The notes under the pieces are model-generated. The model did no database searches, was not told where the DNA came from, and saw only the letters and a list, made by a program, of their open reading frames with translations. DNA of 64,000 nt from the NCBI RefSeq assembly GCF_958295425.1, contig NC_081139.1:23480888-23544887 (forward strand), given 5' to 3'. Of this stretch, positions 46,461-60,270 are shown in pieces (within the stretch, counting starts at the first letter, position 1; each line of letters opens with the position of its first letter). The DNA is from Solea solea (taxonomy: Eukaryota; Chordata; Actinopteri; Pleuronectiformes; Soleidae). A program made the position numbers and the translations under genes.

Positions 46461-46824
46461 TAAAGATTCAGTGTGTAACAGAAGGGGTTATTTGGCAGAC
46501 ATTAGATGAGTACATTTAGGAGTGATTTGATTTTTACAGCTTTTTTAAATGTACTTTATATGTACTTTACACATAAAAGGGCTGGTTTGTCTGAATGGAC
46601 GTGATTCATAAAACCCACACAGGAGGAAGAACGAGAAGAGAGAGTGGGAGAGTGGAAGAGTACATGGAGTTGTGAGAGAAAGGTTGTAATCTTTCTGCTG
46701 AGTGAAGGCCATCGCAGTTCTCGTTAAGGAAAGAAAGAGGTGAGGCTGGAGGAGTCCTTTGTCCTTTGTCGCAATCTGCCGTCTCACGACTGGATGTCAC
46801 AAATTCTTACACACTGGACCTTTA
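46461..46824. mobile_element. MITE with TAAAGGTCCAGTGTGTAAGA termini
   Basis: The left end TAAAGATTCAGTGTGTAACA and the inverse of the right end, TAAAGGTCCAGTGTGTAAGA, agree at most positions. The interior has no gene. A partial copy of the same terminus is at 30195-30215 (aaaggccaagtgtgtaaga). Confidence 0.65.
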
Positions 46825-47724
46825 AATATTACAGAGGAGTCAGGGAAGTCTGCTGATATGCTGTTAAACTATTCTTATTGAACTGTCATTAGTATGTTCG
46901 CTCCACTCAATCTAAAAATGAAAGCAGGAAATGGTGAAATAACATGACATGAAACTCTTCTCTTCTTAAGCACCAAAAACTAAAGGGGGGCATTTGAAAA
47001 TCAAGTTCATCATTTCACAGCATTTCATATTCTACTGTTACAATGCACAATTATCCAGTAAGTTGACCTTTCTAAATGGACTCGGGGAGGAATTAATGTG
47101 TGTTATTCATATTCCGCTCTCCTTTATTGCCACAAAACTACAACGTTTCTAAAGTGCAACACTATCAATCTACAGAACACAATGTACTTGTATTGTTTTT
47201 AACATTTTTGTCCATCAAGCTGGTTAGGAACAGTCTTTAAATGTACATTTTGATGCACTGGGGTACAGTAGGTCAGATTGAGAGCATATAATGTGTTATA
47301 CCCATCAGGCAAACACCTAAGGACATTCATAATAGTTTTCTTAAACTTCAGCGTTTGCACTCTTAGAGTCACATGCAAATATGGGGAAAACTACAACGCA
47401 GCAGTAATAACAGTTTGGTACAGCGGATTTAAGTTCACACTTTTTTTTTATGGCTCGTTAATATGCTGTAGAAAAATGCAGCGAAGGCAAACTGAGTTGT
47501 ATTATGGTAGGAAGTGATGCCAGTCAGTCAGGGCACAGATAGGCTATGACTGAAACCTTCTGGCAGCCTCTCAGTCACGCTTTAGCTGTCTTAGCTGTCA
47601 ACTATAATTACGACAGTGTCTGCCAAATATCTGAGTGCCTTTAATAGAAACTACTGAGTGACTGGATGCCTCACACACTTGGAGACCTGTTCTTCTCTTA
47701 AAATGTCTCCCACAACGCATATGA

Positions 47725-48100
47725 TGGTGCTTTTCTATTATACAGTTCTAGCACAGCTCGGCACAGCTCCACTGTACTGGGTTTTTTGCTTTGCATCAGG
47801 GATAGTACCTGGTACCTGGTGCTTTTTCTTGGTACCTACTCTGGTGAGGTTCCAAGCGAGCTGAGCCGATACTAAAATGTGACGTTAACAGACTGTGAGC
47901 ATCACCACTGAAGAGTCATGTGTGCATACATGGCTGCCGTGGTCCGTCGGCGAGGTGCAGGCGTTCCTGTGTTTGGTGGCTGACGAGAGTGTCCGGCGTG
48001 TTTGTGTCGCGTTTAAAACAATGTCACCGCAGTTTCGTGCAACCGTGTTGTGAGTATATTAATCTCAGCATATTAATAACACTAACAGGAGTAGTCATTA
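47725..48100. repeat. Palindromic fish repeat, copy 2
   Basis: The sequence ctattatacagttctagcac, agctcggcacagctccac, ctggtacctggtgc and gaggttccaagcgagctgag resembles the block at 2465. It is diverged and non-coding. Confidence 0.45.
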
Positions 48101-48669
48101 ACTAACAGAAGCCACTTACATGACCACAACTCACAAACAAACAACAACAACTCTGCGCTAATTATTTTAATTGTTTCCACAATGTTATTTCCAAGCACTT
48201 TGTAGAGACACAAAACATCAACTCCTACTTTTTAGCAACATCACCTCACACCACAACCCCCATTACCTTGCATTATAATCTTCATTTATTTATTGCCATA
48301 TTTTATGTGGTCATTAAGTTTTATTCGTTGTTTTCGGTACTTCGCTCGTTCTGTAAATATGTTTTGCACAACAATGAGAAAAAAAGAAAATGCTTGACCG
48401 TTGAAACAAACCAAATCAAAAAAAATGTCTATGCTGCTTTCACTTTTGTGTCTTGACCCCTTTTGTTGTTACTCAAGTAGTGTAAGACACTGTACGCTGC
48501 CTCTCTCCACCGCTGACGTGACATTCCATGAATACTGATAGGACTATCACTTGGCCAGATGCAGAGTGTGCTACAAATCAATAAATAAAAAGTGGACGCC
48601 ATGGGAGAAGCGGCTCTTATGAGTTGCCCTCCTGTCTGGAAATTGGTTGAGGTGAGTCCTTGAAACCAA

Positions 48670-48955
48670 GATGTGGGAGAGCTCAGGTTGAACCGTTTGG
48701 AAATAAAGAAAGAATGAATAAGGTTGAGACGGTTTGGTCACATGCAGAGGATGGATAATCATTATATTGGACAAAGGATGTTGAAGATGGATCTGCCGGG
48801 TTGGTGGAAAAGGGAAAGAGAAGGTTCATGGATGTTGTGAAGGAGGACATGAGACATGCCTGCGTAACAGAAGAGGACTCAAGAGACAGGACAAGATGGA
48901 GGCAGATGAATCACTGTGGCGACTCCTAAAGGGAGAAGCTGAAAGAAATAGAACA
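48670..48955 (+). pseudogene. RTE-like LINE 3' end with tail
   Basis: Translated words RRFGHMQRMDNHYIGQRMLK and MDLPGWW are followed by stops, and the 3' end gtggcgactcctaaaggg, agaagctgaaagaaatag matches the RTE-like tail. It corresponds to the last part of the 6001-6421 copy, with many frame breaks. Confidence 0.7.
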
Positions 48956-51598
48956 GACGCGGTTTTATGCTTTTTTGGCTGCTGCTGCCTGTTGACGGAG
49001 AATTGCAGGGGAGCTCTTTAGAGTTTTATTGTAAATAAGCTTTCAGTTTTTGTCCACGTTTCCACAGCAGATTCACAGCAGGTTAGCACGTTAGTGTTAC
49101 TATCTTGCCGGAGAGGACAAATGACTTTCCTGTTTTGAACAGTCTTCGGCATTGCTGCTTATAGGTTAAAATATTCTAATCTGACAATAAACCTTGTGGG
49201 TATGGCTGTTAGGATGAGTCACTGCAAATGAGCAAATTGCTATGTTTAACAGCATCGCCCCAAAGGATCTGTGCGTCTGAAAACCACGCACGCATCCTTA
49301 AAAATTGCCGCGTTTGATAATGTCTCATCTTACGTTCCAGACTATCGGTTTTCTCTTTGTTGAACACGAGGGAAATGGCAAAACTACATGTTTTTTTTTA
49401 ACTTCCTCTTAAATTTCACTTTCGCGTTCCTTTGATCCCTCCTGCTGAGCGCTTGTCACTCGTCAAAGCTGATGTGCCCTAGTTTTGATCGGGTAGAGGA
49501 ATTCAAACAGTCTAATAGGCCGTTCACAAAAACCTCCAACAAAATGACATAGCAGGAAATAGCAAGCAGAGGATGAAAGGAGAAGAGAGATGAGCTGACA
49601 AAATGGAGACAAAATTTCCAATTAGGGAAAATATGGGACTATAAGTTTTCACTCGCCTTCAAACTTTCCCTCTTGCAAAATAAATCCAGAATTACCACTG
49701 TGCAGTTTCATGTGTCTACCAACCAGTCAACTTTCACTTACATAAACCCATCTCTGCCCAGACTCGATGGAGGCCATTTATTTGAGGTATAACATGTAAT
49801 ATGTGAAAAACAAACACATTAACCCTTCATTTTTTTTGAGGTGACGATGACCTTGACATTTGACCACTAAACGGACCATTAAGTCCAAGAGGATGTTCGT
49901 GCACACAACAACATCATAATGACGACCTTAGATGGAAGAGTGTGGCGCTAAAGAGCAGTAAAAACCTGTCAGTTTAGTGACACTGTGAGAAGGGAACGGT
50001 GCAGATGGTTTTAAAAATAGTCACCTAGGAGGTCTGTGAGCGGGAAGCTGCAGAGAGCTCAGGTTTAATGTCTCTCAAGTGAGAGCCACTGACAGCCACT
50101 GTCGCACACACTTATCCCTGATACTCATAAAGAACAGCTGCGTCTGTGGCAAGCAGGCGGGTCCATTATGGATCGGAAACTGAACTGGGAATAAAAAAGC
50201 TCCACATCAATAAGAAATATATATTTTTTCTTTCTTATACAGTGTATCCTTCTTTTCATTTGGTGGGCTTTGGGTTTGTGCTGTTCTATCAGTTTGCCTC
50301 TTGTCTCGCACTCTCCTGCACTTCTTTCTTCAACTTTGCAAAGGAAGGGATATCTACACAAATGAGCGAGTGGCCCGACCAGAGGAGGCGTCGTCTGCTC
50401 TAGTACTAGGGCAGCATCCATTCTAAGGGTGTTTTCAAATAAAACCATCTGCCTCCACATCTGGAAGTAATCTGTGTTAACATACCTAAAATGCATATCA
50501 GGTGAATCTAGGTAGAATGAACCTTTTGCAGTTGCACTTTGCAAGTGGAATGGTTTGATATAGTGTAATATGGTACACAGTTTCCATTAGAAATAGTACC
50601 AACATAATGTGCCCCTTCCCTTAGGGTACCAAAGTAAAATGGTATGGTAAGGTAGGAAAGTCAGCTGATAAAATAAAATAACGTTGATCACTTCCATATT
50701 CTTTCTCTTCAACTCATACAAAGCTTGATCTATTGTTTAGACAAACAACCATAAATGAATTGGGGAAAAAAGAAATGCTGGAGGTCCTCCATTGTTGTAC
50801 CAAAACAAACTGCACCACGATGGAAACACAGCTTAAGTTTAAAAAATAAAAGAGCAAGGGCCTCTATTATGAGACTGACGTTTTCATTTCCAACATCCTA
50901 AGGTTTCAGTTTCTGCCTATGCAGACTTATCATGATTCATAATTCACCATTTAAGTGGTACAGACCTAGGGTAGGACTGATATCCAGAACAGAATGTAAG
51001 AAATGGAGTACTGTGGATTAAGCACTGCTATTCAGGAATTCCTCCCCACTTTCTAACGCTGTTAACTGAATCATATCTATTCCATCCCTGAATACTCGTA
51101 TTGTGATAATTCCGTGAAGATGAGTAAGTTATTTTTTCAGAATCTTGACCATTTGAGATTCAAATCCAAAATATTTCGAGGGTAATGATTTCCTCCCTGT
51201 GGGGGGATGCGGTTTTAATATGAGGTATGAGACAAAAGACTGTCCAATTTTTTTTAATTGAGTGTGAAAAGAGGGAAGAGGCACAGAGGAAAACATCAGA
51301 GACAGCGGACAAACCATAAGTCATTTAATGAAGAGGAGAAAGCATTCTGAATGCTGACAGCGTTCAATACATGACCCCGAGATGAAAGCTGTTGGTCCTC
51401 TTTTAAAAAGTTATTTTAAAGGGCTTATATGAGATTTCTTTTTTAATCCATGCTCATAGAGCACATGGGTCCGGAAGCGTAGAACTGCAAAGGGAAGAAA
51501 ATAAATGTCTGAGCTGTGTCTCTCATTGTAACAAGAACATTTGTGTGTGTGTGTATGTGTTGGGGGGGTTATTGATTGACATTGCAGGGTGTTTATAT

Positions 51599-51881
51599 CA
51601 GAGCCTCTCCACCGGTGATGTGCAGGTTCCTTCAGGAAACTGGTGTGAGCGAGTTAATGACAACTGATTATTGTGATCGATCACTGAACATGTTTACAGT
51701 TTAATCCCATGCACTTCACAGCAGCAATGATGCGCCGTCGCGCGCGGCTGACGGACGGCGCTCTTCAGACCACATCTGCCCGCTGAATATTAAACTGTAA
51801 ACATGCTGCGATCGATCGCAATTAACATACTCGAAACCAGTGTGTGGGAGGAACCTGCGCATCACTAGTGGAGAGGCTCTG
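51599..51881. repeat. Large foldback (imperfect ~100-bp inverted repeat with nested hairpin)
   Basis: The left arm 51599-51705 (cagagcctctccaccggtga, tgcaggttcct, actggtgtgagcgagttaat, gatcgatcactgaacatg, tttacagtttaat) pairs with the complement of 51789-51881 (cagagcctctccactagtga, gcgcaggttcct, actggtttcgag, gcgatcgatcgcagcatg, tttacagtttaat). The spacer is 83 nt and GC-rich. In it gcgccgtc (51732-51739) pairs perfectly with gacggcgc (51754-51761). No coding frame. Type unknown; a foldback transposon or an inverted duplication. Confidence 0.75.
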
Positions 51882-53599
51882 TGTGCACTCCAGCTGCAGG
51901 AGGGAAGAGCGTTGTCAAACGAAGGAGCGACAAAGTTCCCGTTGCCGCTGTTAACCTCAGAGCATGCAGAGCCACTCATTCAGCCTCCATCCCTGCCTGA
52001 TGTTAACTTCCCACAGCAATCAATCAATAAAGCTGATGTATCTCGTTATATAACAATAAATCTGTGTGTGAGTAAACTGCTGTGCGTCTAAATTTGTCTT
52101 AGCAACTACTAAAACTACATCACGCTGGTAGGACGTCAATATCATTATCAACAGAACTTCTCTCTAATGTTGCTGGGAACCGTGTGCATCACCGGTGAAA
52201 AATATGCAAGACTCAAAATGTAGCGCAATTCATGCATTCAATTTAGAACACTGCAGAGCTCTGTACGTCGTGTGACTCGGTTTCTGTGAACCGCCACGTT
52301 AGCAGCCTAAGATGTGGCAAAAATGAACAAGACTGGTGCTGGATTCAATCTGTCAGAGTTCACTGCACACTTTAAATGCATGAAGATTGACCGATCTATC
52401 ACAAAACTTGATAGACTGAACATAACTCACTTATAATGCCCCCGGCATGCTTTTTACCCGTTTAAAAGGCAGGAGAGCACATTATTCTGGGCCTGCAGTA
52501 TGTTGAAATATTCATCTTCCTGATGAGCTTCCATTCATCTTCAACTCTAGAGTCCACTGGTTAAAGATTGGATGGGTAAGTGTCACGTTAGCGTAGCGCT
52601 GACTAACTTAGTCCAGTACTGAGAGTTTACCACAAAATCTGTTGCTTTCCACTGCTCTTCTGTCTTCTTCTTCTGCTCACTGAGAGTTTTACCTTCACCG
52701 TCTCTTTGATCGGGGATCCAGTGAAAAGCTTAGCCTGTATCTGTTACGGCATCCTGGGGCACAACATCTATCCACAATCTTCACTTTTATGATTAAAATG
52801 ATGATATTGCCAGAGTTATACACTGTATTTGTATAGAGGTGGACATGAAAGTGTCCTGTCAGAGGCCGTGACCTTGCTTGTGTGACGTCAGCTGATAACA
52901 TCGATGCTGAACTGAAAAACACGATGGAAACACAGCAGCGACACACATGCAGCGTGTCCTGTGTGAGCCAGGACTTGTACTTAGATACCTTCCAGCTCAA
53001 TACTGTGGGTTACCCGTGATGAGTTAGAAGAAGAGGAGAGAAAGGATGACGTCGCACAGCTTTAACCCTTTTTTATCTGTTTAAAAATAGATTATACCCT
53101 TTCTCTAGCTCACACATGCTTGCATGTCACTGCCGCCACCTTAGACCATTACCCAGACAGAGGAATGAAATGTGGGATTGGAAAAAAGGGGGCAATTAGC
53201 ATAAGAACAAATATTAATGGAAGTTAAGAAGTGACTCACAAACCCAATTACGGTATAAGCCAGGCAATTTAGATGATCTCTGCGAGAGGCGAGAATCCTG
53301 TTGAAACGTACCAGCAGTCTTTCTACATTAGCAATGGCATTAATTCCCCTGATTCACAGAGAGGGGCAAGAATAGAGCAAATGCAGCCATTCTGTCTTCC
53401 TTAAGAAGAGAGACACATTACCTATTCCTTCTGGGAATGGAAGAGGCAGAGGCTGACATTCTTGTCTTACCCACCCCAAACAGGCCACACACCCCTGGGG
53501 AGATTCAGCTTGTTAGATAGCTCCATTCTCCTGCTCTACCCTAAACAAGGACAACAGTGAAACATACTACATATTTAATTGGGGATTTGTGCTGAGAAG

Positions 53600-54600
53600 C
53601 AGTATTAAATGAATACTGGTCCCAAATTGGTCAATACCAACGTATCAATAAGCATCTGGATACAACGATATGGCTACTAATATTAGTGTTGAATTTATTC
53701 TAACTTGCTCGAATTTTCCGATTCCCAGCTGTCCCCTAATGATGATAAAGCTGCCGACATCAGGCGATTACGTGTGGCATTCTGCTGTGTTGGTAACTCC
53801 AGCAGTCATGGTGGAGCGGCGCGCGAACGTTTGGGGTCACATTGACAAATTCAGCGGAAAAGAAGCGACTGGTATCAAAACACTAACAAATACAACACGT
53901 GAGAAACGTGAGGCCGTGCAAGCATGTTTGACTGCTTTAGCAAAGCCAATATTTCCGTTGCTGCTAACATGATTGCAGCATCACCGGAGCAGCCTCCCAA
54001 CTCTGAAGATGATGAAAGGCTAAACGTAGCGTTCCATCCAAATAAGGGGATTGTGGCCCTAAGAAAAAAAACAGCTAATGTCACAGGGCTGCTGCCAAAA
54101 TGTATTATGATAGATTTTTAAAGCCTTCACTGCAGAGGAATCTGTTGATTTAAAAAGAAGACCCTGGCCTCTGATGAGTGAGTTAAGAAGTACACTCTTC
54201 CCCACAGGTCTCCAACTCACTTCTCGCTCAGGTGTCCTCAGCATCACATTGTAGAAAAGTAGCAATTAGAGCAGTGTTTCCTAAACTTTCTATGCGGGGA
54301 CCTGAATTTTAAAGACTGAAAACTACCATGACCCAAATCACAATATAAATCATGACAAGAGCATAATTTGTGCATAATTTTGTGTCTAATTTACGACCAT
54401 ATCTTTAAGACCTAATATCATTTTGAATTGTAAGCAAATAATTTCGGTACATTAATTGTTATTGTTATGTTATTTAAAACACTCATAAATCTCCCTCATC
54501 CCATCTGTGGGTCCCAATCCAGTCTTTGGATTTATAGTGTTGATAACAATCGGTATCAATATGCAGTATTTCAATACCCATAACAGTATCAGCAAACGTC
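53600..54600 (+). mobile_element. Degenerate hAT-like remnant with nested repeat
   Basis: Outer sequence (ggtcaataccaacgtatcaa, then ggtatcaatatgcagtattt at 54551-54570) resembles the TATCGATACC-rich ends of 45426-46294. A frame from 53808 (MVERRANVWGHIDKFSGKEA) has only a weak BED-finger look with no CxxC. A second repeat (54310-54440) related to 7530-7615 lies inside. A weak call. Confidence 0.35.
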
Positions 54601-55211
54601 TTCCTCAGTTTAATATCTACAGATGACTGTAGTGAAGACATAGATTGATACAGGAAGGGGCAAAAACAGGGAACATAGAGTTAAACTAATACACATAAAC
54701 GTGTCGATGGAGGGAGGGGTCAGTGGGGAAGCTTTCTGCTGCTCTTGCACATTTCCACTCCAACCTATTGCAATTGTCAAACTGCATCCCTCAACCCAAG
54801 CTGCTGCCACATGCTCCCATAGGAGATATGCCGCCCTGACAGCCTGGCCAATCAGCTGCACCCTAAGGCCAGTTGAAAGCCCCTCTGGCGCGCCTTAGGC
54901 TAGCGAGGTCCAACCTATCAGTTAGAGCTCAGGCTTGAAAGAAGGACCACGTTTGGCTCAGGGAGCTGCTAAGGCTGCCAATGACAGTCCAGAGGGGAGT
55001 TTGAGTGGCTCAGACACAGGCTGCCACAGGGGTCAGAGTGAACAGGGGCAGACTGACAGTTATTTAGTAAGAAGCTGAGCTCAGTGTCACTCACAACTGT
55101 ACTCAGGCTTTGTACTATTGGGCTGCCCCTAATGGGATTGTCACCTACTAATTGTCCAACTGGGGATGGTGAGAATAACTAATAGGCACACACATGCACT
55201 TGAATACAATG

Positions 55212-55212
<1 letters not shown>

Positions 55213-55246
<34 letters not shown>
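55213..55246. repeat. (CA)n microsatellite
   Basis: Run of about 16 CA units. Confidence 0.95.
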
Positions 55247-55248
<2 letters not shown>

Positions 55249-56004
55249 TAAACCACGGGCCCACATACCATAGAATCAAACATTGATCATTTTATACCAA
55301 CACATTGTCAGAACTGATCCAAAAGTAAGGCCTGAAAAGAAATGGAAACAGGGCGCGTACTTTGGCAGATAGGCATAGGTTGGATAGTGTATCCTCATCA
55401 TGAAAAAGTAAAGTATGTGGAACAAGATTAGAAGGAACTTTGTTCCTGGAGACCTTGTTATTGTTAATGATTCAGCACCCAGGATCTAGGACGCTCTCTA
55501 AGGATCGTGTCAGAAAAAAACAGGGAGTGAGGGGCGCCCTAGAAACCTTTGCACCAGAACATGTCAACAAAATATGAAGCTAAAGAACTGAAGTGAATCT
55601 CTATCACAGACAGATGTTGCACATAAACCTGAAAAAAATGAAGCGGCTGAATTAATACTTTGATCAATGTATAAACTGAATTATTAGAGTCATTGTGAAG
55701 TAATAGAATGGGTTACTATTGATTAAATGAGCATCTTTACCTGCTATCCATAGCGAGTGGAAGTGATTTTGTCAGAGAGCAGCACAGAGCAGCTATAAAA
55801 CCCTATCCCTCAACTTTACACCGATAAAGTTTCACTGTTGCTTCAATTATGAATGAAAAATAGTTTGTGTGGTCATTTACTAGGCTGCAGAGCTTTGTGC
55901 TGGTGTGGGGAATGAGAAAAATAACAATGCCACCACAAAACATAATGCAGCAAATAATGTGACAAAACACAGGTACTGAGATTTCACTGTATGTCCTGAA
56001 AATA

Positions 56005-56930
56005 TCCAATTTAATCTATTTATAAAGCACATTTAAGAACAACAACAGTTGACCAAAGGGCTCTACAGTGGTTACATTAAATACATTAACAGACATAAAA
56101 ACAAACAAATTAAATAAATAAAAACATAAAACATATGTGCAGACAATGACAGCTCATCTACAAAGTGTCTCAAATGCAGAGGAAAACAGGCAAGTCTTTA
56201 AAAGAGATTTAAAATTAGACTGTGCAGAGGCCTGCCTAATGTGTAATGACAAGTCCATTCCACAATTTAGGGAAAGCAACTGTGAAAGCCTGATCCTCTG
56301 TAATGCACTGGGGGCCAGTGGATGGAGGCCAGAATAGGAAAGATGTGCTCACGCCTGTGCATTCTCGTTAAAAGGTGGACAGTTGCATTTTGAACAAGCT
56401 AAAGGCGAGAAAGGGAGGCCTGGCTAACCCCAACATAAGGGGCATTACAGTTGTCCAGACGAGTTGTAATAAGCATGAATACGTTTCTTCAAGACAAAAA
56501 AGACCTATTATTTTCTTATAGTTTTAGAGCAGAGCTGTTTGTTTAGTTTTAAATCAGTCACACCCAGATTTGTAGTGGATGTACAGGTCAATAGGTGGAG
56601 CACCACTTAGACAGAACAATATAACTTCCATTTTTGTTATCATTGAAACTCAGGCATGCATGAGTCATATCATGTCATATCTGATATTCATCTGCATAGC
56701 AGTGGAATGAAATGCCATATTTCCTCAAAATAGAACCCAGAGGAAGCAGGTACAATAAGGAGCGGTCCAAGAATTGAACCCTGTGGCACCCCACGATGGA
56801 GAGGAGCTGCAGAGGACACAGAATCCCTAAGGCTAACACAGAATCTTCTGAAACTTCCGTCAGCCAGGAACGAAACCAGCCCAGAGCTGATCCTTTAATG
56901 CCCACCCAGTGATCAAGAAAATAAAGTAAT
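56005..56930 (-). pseudogene. L2-like LINE 3' part with reverse transcriptase remnant
   Basis: On the minus strand GIKGSALGWFRSWL, then VGCHRVQFLDRSLLYLLPLG and SILRKYGISFHCYADE show reverse transcriptase blocks of an L2-like LINE. The block corresponding to GVPQGS is corrupted (GCHRVQ) and the catalytic YADD reads YADE. A 3' untranslated region reaches the tail words tttataaatagattaaattg at 56010-56035. One open frame (56675-56905) is left. Same 3' signature as 1283-1910. Confidence 0.75.
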
Positions 56931-57277
56931 TTAAGTGAATTATATATTCACTTTAATGACCATATGCCCAGGACTACCTGATTCACTGCTATACTACTTG
57001 CAGCTTCAATTGCATATAATCAGGGGCTTTAATTTACAGTCTTGAGCTATTTGTTAAGTAGGTAAACAGTGGGTATGTTTACTTTACAGTGCTTCTCTCT
57101 GCAGTTCCCCTTACTGCGTTTTAATTAAACAGTTTTCATAAAAGAAACTGGGCTGCAGAAATAAGTAATAAACAAATATATTCTGTGAATTTAGCTTTTT
57201 TTATTGTGTGAAGATTTCTGCTAGGTGTTAAATTTAAACTCTTGAGTAATGAGGATGTGCATGTTTGGTTTCTCCAT

Positions 57278-57302
57278 ACACACACACACGCACACACACA
57301 CA
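57278..57302. repeat. (CA)n-type microsatellite
   Basis: ACACAC run of about 25 bases, with CACGCA interruptions. Confidence 0.9.
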
Positions 57303-57689
57303 TGCACGCATGTCTACACATACACACACAAACTAGACACAATGAATGCACAGGGAAAGCAATAAAACTGCAGCCAAAACAAGTGGAACCAAACAGCACA
57401 TTATCAAGTCATTATGTGCTATAATGAAATACAATAAGCAATATGAGGTTGTAAATAAAGCATCATGTATTTATTTAGGTAGCAAAAAGCAGCGCAGATA
57501 CTACAATACCATGGAGCTAACTTGCCCCCACACATGCATATAATATATTTTAGATCACATCACATACGAACTGTTCAGCACATAGTAAGACTGTGTTCAC
57601 ATAACCAGGCCAAAGTGACTCACATCCAATTATTTTTTCTTGCTCTAACTCACACCTGGCTTTTTTTCATAGCTGTGTAGACACGGTCA

Positions 57690-57800
57690 TTTTTGAATCA
57701 CAACGAACGAATACTTTCATAAGTGATTAATCTGTCGACTACTTTCTCAATAAACCAATTAGTTGTTTGGTCCATGAATTTTTTTTTTTTACATCTATGT
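57690..57800 (+). mobile_element. hAT MITE fragment
   Basis: The sequence gattaatctgtcgactac, tttctcaataaaccaatt, agttgtttggtccatgaat is the common fish hAT-MITE interior (gactattttctcgattaatcg). No ends are visible. Confidence 0.45.
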
Positions 57801-59059
57801 TGCGATATGACAGTGTGAGTGAATGGCTGAATGGCAAAACTGTAGTGTATTTTAACATCAACTAAAACCACCAAGAACCACCTAAGAAAATATTGAGCTC
57901 TGGAAGTGACATGTTAAAATACAGTGGTGTAAATAGGCCGAGCAAACTCAGCTATTAATTCCGCAAAGGTAGTTTGCGCTCTAATTAACCTCCTCTTCCT
58001 CACATTATACACAATAATACGGCAATGGAGCGAGAGTTAAGGTGACTCTAATAATAATTATTTAATATATTTGTTTATTTCTTTCCTCAGCTCCACAACC
58101 ATATTTGTTGTTTTCAAAGAACAGTTGTGTTCATGTAAAAGTGAGGTGACAGATTCTTGTATGTGAACAGCCACATCAGATCTAACGAGGACCAACAAAT
58201 AAACACATGTTCCATGTTCCTTCTGTTTATAAAGTAAGAAAAATGTAAGGAATGAATGCAGCTTTCTTCTGGAGAGTTCACTCCGGCTAACTTGTGCTTT
58301 TTTGCCTTTGACAAAATCCATCCAAATGAGGGGCCTGTATTTCTTCTTCTGACTGTGACTCATTCAATACGACACGGTATCTTATTGTATTCAGCGAGAG
58401 CACAGCCATAATGGCCAATTCAAAATAATGAGCTCAACCAAACCATAGAGAGATGCACTCTAATAAGGCAGTTTACATGTTCACCTTGAGCCCTTCACTT
58501 TTCTTTAAGAATGTGAATGTGTGATAAAACTATGATTATAGATAAAGATATCATTACCATTTCATTAAGCTCCATGTAAAGGTCACGGAGTAAAGCAGTG
58601 AAAAAGAAGTTGTGAACACAGGATGTCTCTTCCATTTTGCATTGCTGTGAAATTGCAGAATATTAACAGTAACCGACACAATGTCTTTTAGACCCTATTC
58701 CTATAACCTTTTTTCTACTTAACAATATTTTTCATTGTGAATTATTCTCTTCAAATGGGTTTTTTCCCCCACTGCTATTCAAACTACCACATTGAAGCAC
58801 CTTTTGAAGAGAAACAATCTTCAAGGCATCACACTTAAACAACTACAGACCAGTGTTAAACCTGCTATATGTAAGTACAGTTTTGGAGAAAATGCTTTTA
58901 AAATTGTTCAATCAATTAAACACTTGTATCAATAAATCAAGCAATCAATTTCTTTTTTGTCATCACGGGAGCCATTCTGATTTCCGAGCTAATCACAGAG
59001 CTGAGACAGCATTAGTCAAGGTTGTTAATGATCTAACTCTCTCAATCACTCGCTTCTTA

Positions 59060-59355
59060 TAAAGCAGAACTATGCAGGAGTTTTATTTGAATTTAACAGC
59101 TTCTGAATCATTGTGATTGGTGGTTAGATGGCTTGTTGAGTGTTGAGGGGAGACTGGGGGGCTGTCTCCACTCTCCCTTCCTGTCTATTAGCGGGAAGCC
59201 AGCCTTGCAAGATCAGGGCCACCGACTCTGAGTCTACAGAATCAGGAGGTCTCGTGAAGTCTCGGTCTTGTGAGAAATAGAATTGCTTCACGGACAGCGA
59301 TAGTGTTATTTACTACGTTCATGATAGCAGAGCCGGAGAAAAAGAAGCACTCTTC
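59060..59355 (+). mobile_element. Repeat C copy 3 inside an L2-like LINE
   Basis: Starts taaagcagaactatgcagg and carries tttaacagcttctgaatc, attgtgattggtggttag, gatggcttgttgagtg and gttcatgatagcagagcc, like copies at 6552 and 42745. Its insertion lies where about 90 codons of the LINE reverse transcriptase are absent. Younger than that LINE. Confidence 0.65.
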
Positions 59356-60247
59356 CAAATGTTTTAAATCAAGGTTCGATTAGTTCCCATGCTTTTTAAC
59401 GTCTACTTGTTACCATTTGTCATTAGAAGGCATGACAAAAGTTCCCATAGTTATGATGACGACACACAGTTGTTTAACATTTTACATATCAAACTACATT
59501 GATACAGCTCGACCAGGACAAAGATCAGGTTTAATTTATTGCTTCTGAAAGCCAGAGAGAGAGAAACTTGGTTTAAACTGTAATCACTGACACTAAATCC
59601 TGCTTAAACAATCCAAAACTGTGGTGCCATTTTAGACTCAGATTTTCATTTTGATGGCCCAATAAAATATTTGACAAAAACTGTATTTTATCATCTGAAA
59701 AACATCACCAAGGTCAAACAGTTTCTCTGTCTGGCCAGCACAGAAAAGCATGAAAAATACATGCTTTTATTATTTCCAGACTTGATCATTGGTATCTGAA
59801 CTGTACTATGATCTTCTTTCTGGTCTCCACAAAAAGAAATCATTGCCCTGGCTAACTGTGTCCTTTAGAATTGATTTGCTTGTATTAGTTGTATTACTTT
59901 TTATTATTTTATTGATTAGTATTCAAAACTCTTAATCTTCTAAATTTAATCAGATTTTGCTTTTATTATTTATGAACCCTCAAGGATCTTCCTCAAGTAA
60001 CAGTCTTTTGATCACCCTCAAAGTCAAGACAAAAACCTACAGTGAGGCCTCCGTTCACTGTGACAGTCCCGTCTATGGATCAGCCTCCCCGAAGACTTGA
60101 GGGTAGCAGAGAATATCAATGTTTTTAGAAGCTAATTTAAGACTTGCCTTTTTAAACTGGTTTGCAACTGAACTTAATTTGAACTTTATATTTTCTTCAT
60201 TTATATGTCTTTTTTCATTTGAGTCCACTTTGCTTGTATGTATTGTC

Positions 60248-60270
60248 TATTTATTTATTTATTTATTTAT
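60248..60270. repeat. (TTTA)n tract in LINE 3' region
   Basis: Short ATTT tetranucleotide run. Confidence 0.85.

Noticed and set aside
50125..50544. 139-codon minus-strand frame as a gene
   Set aside because: No recognisable domain, no splice support and no codon-bias signal; treated as chance.
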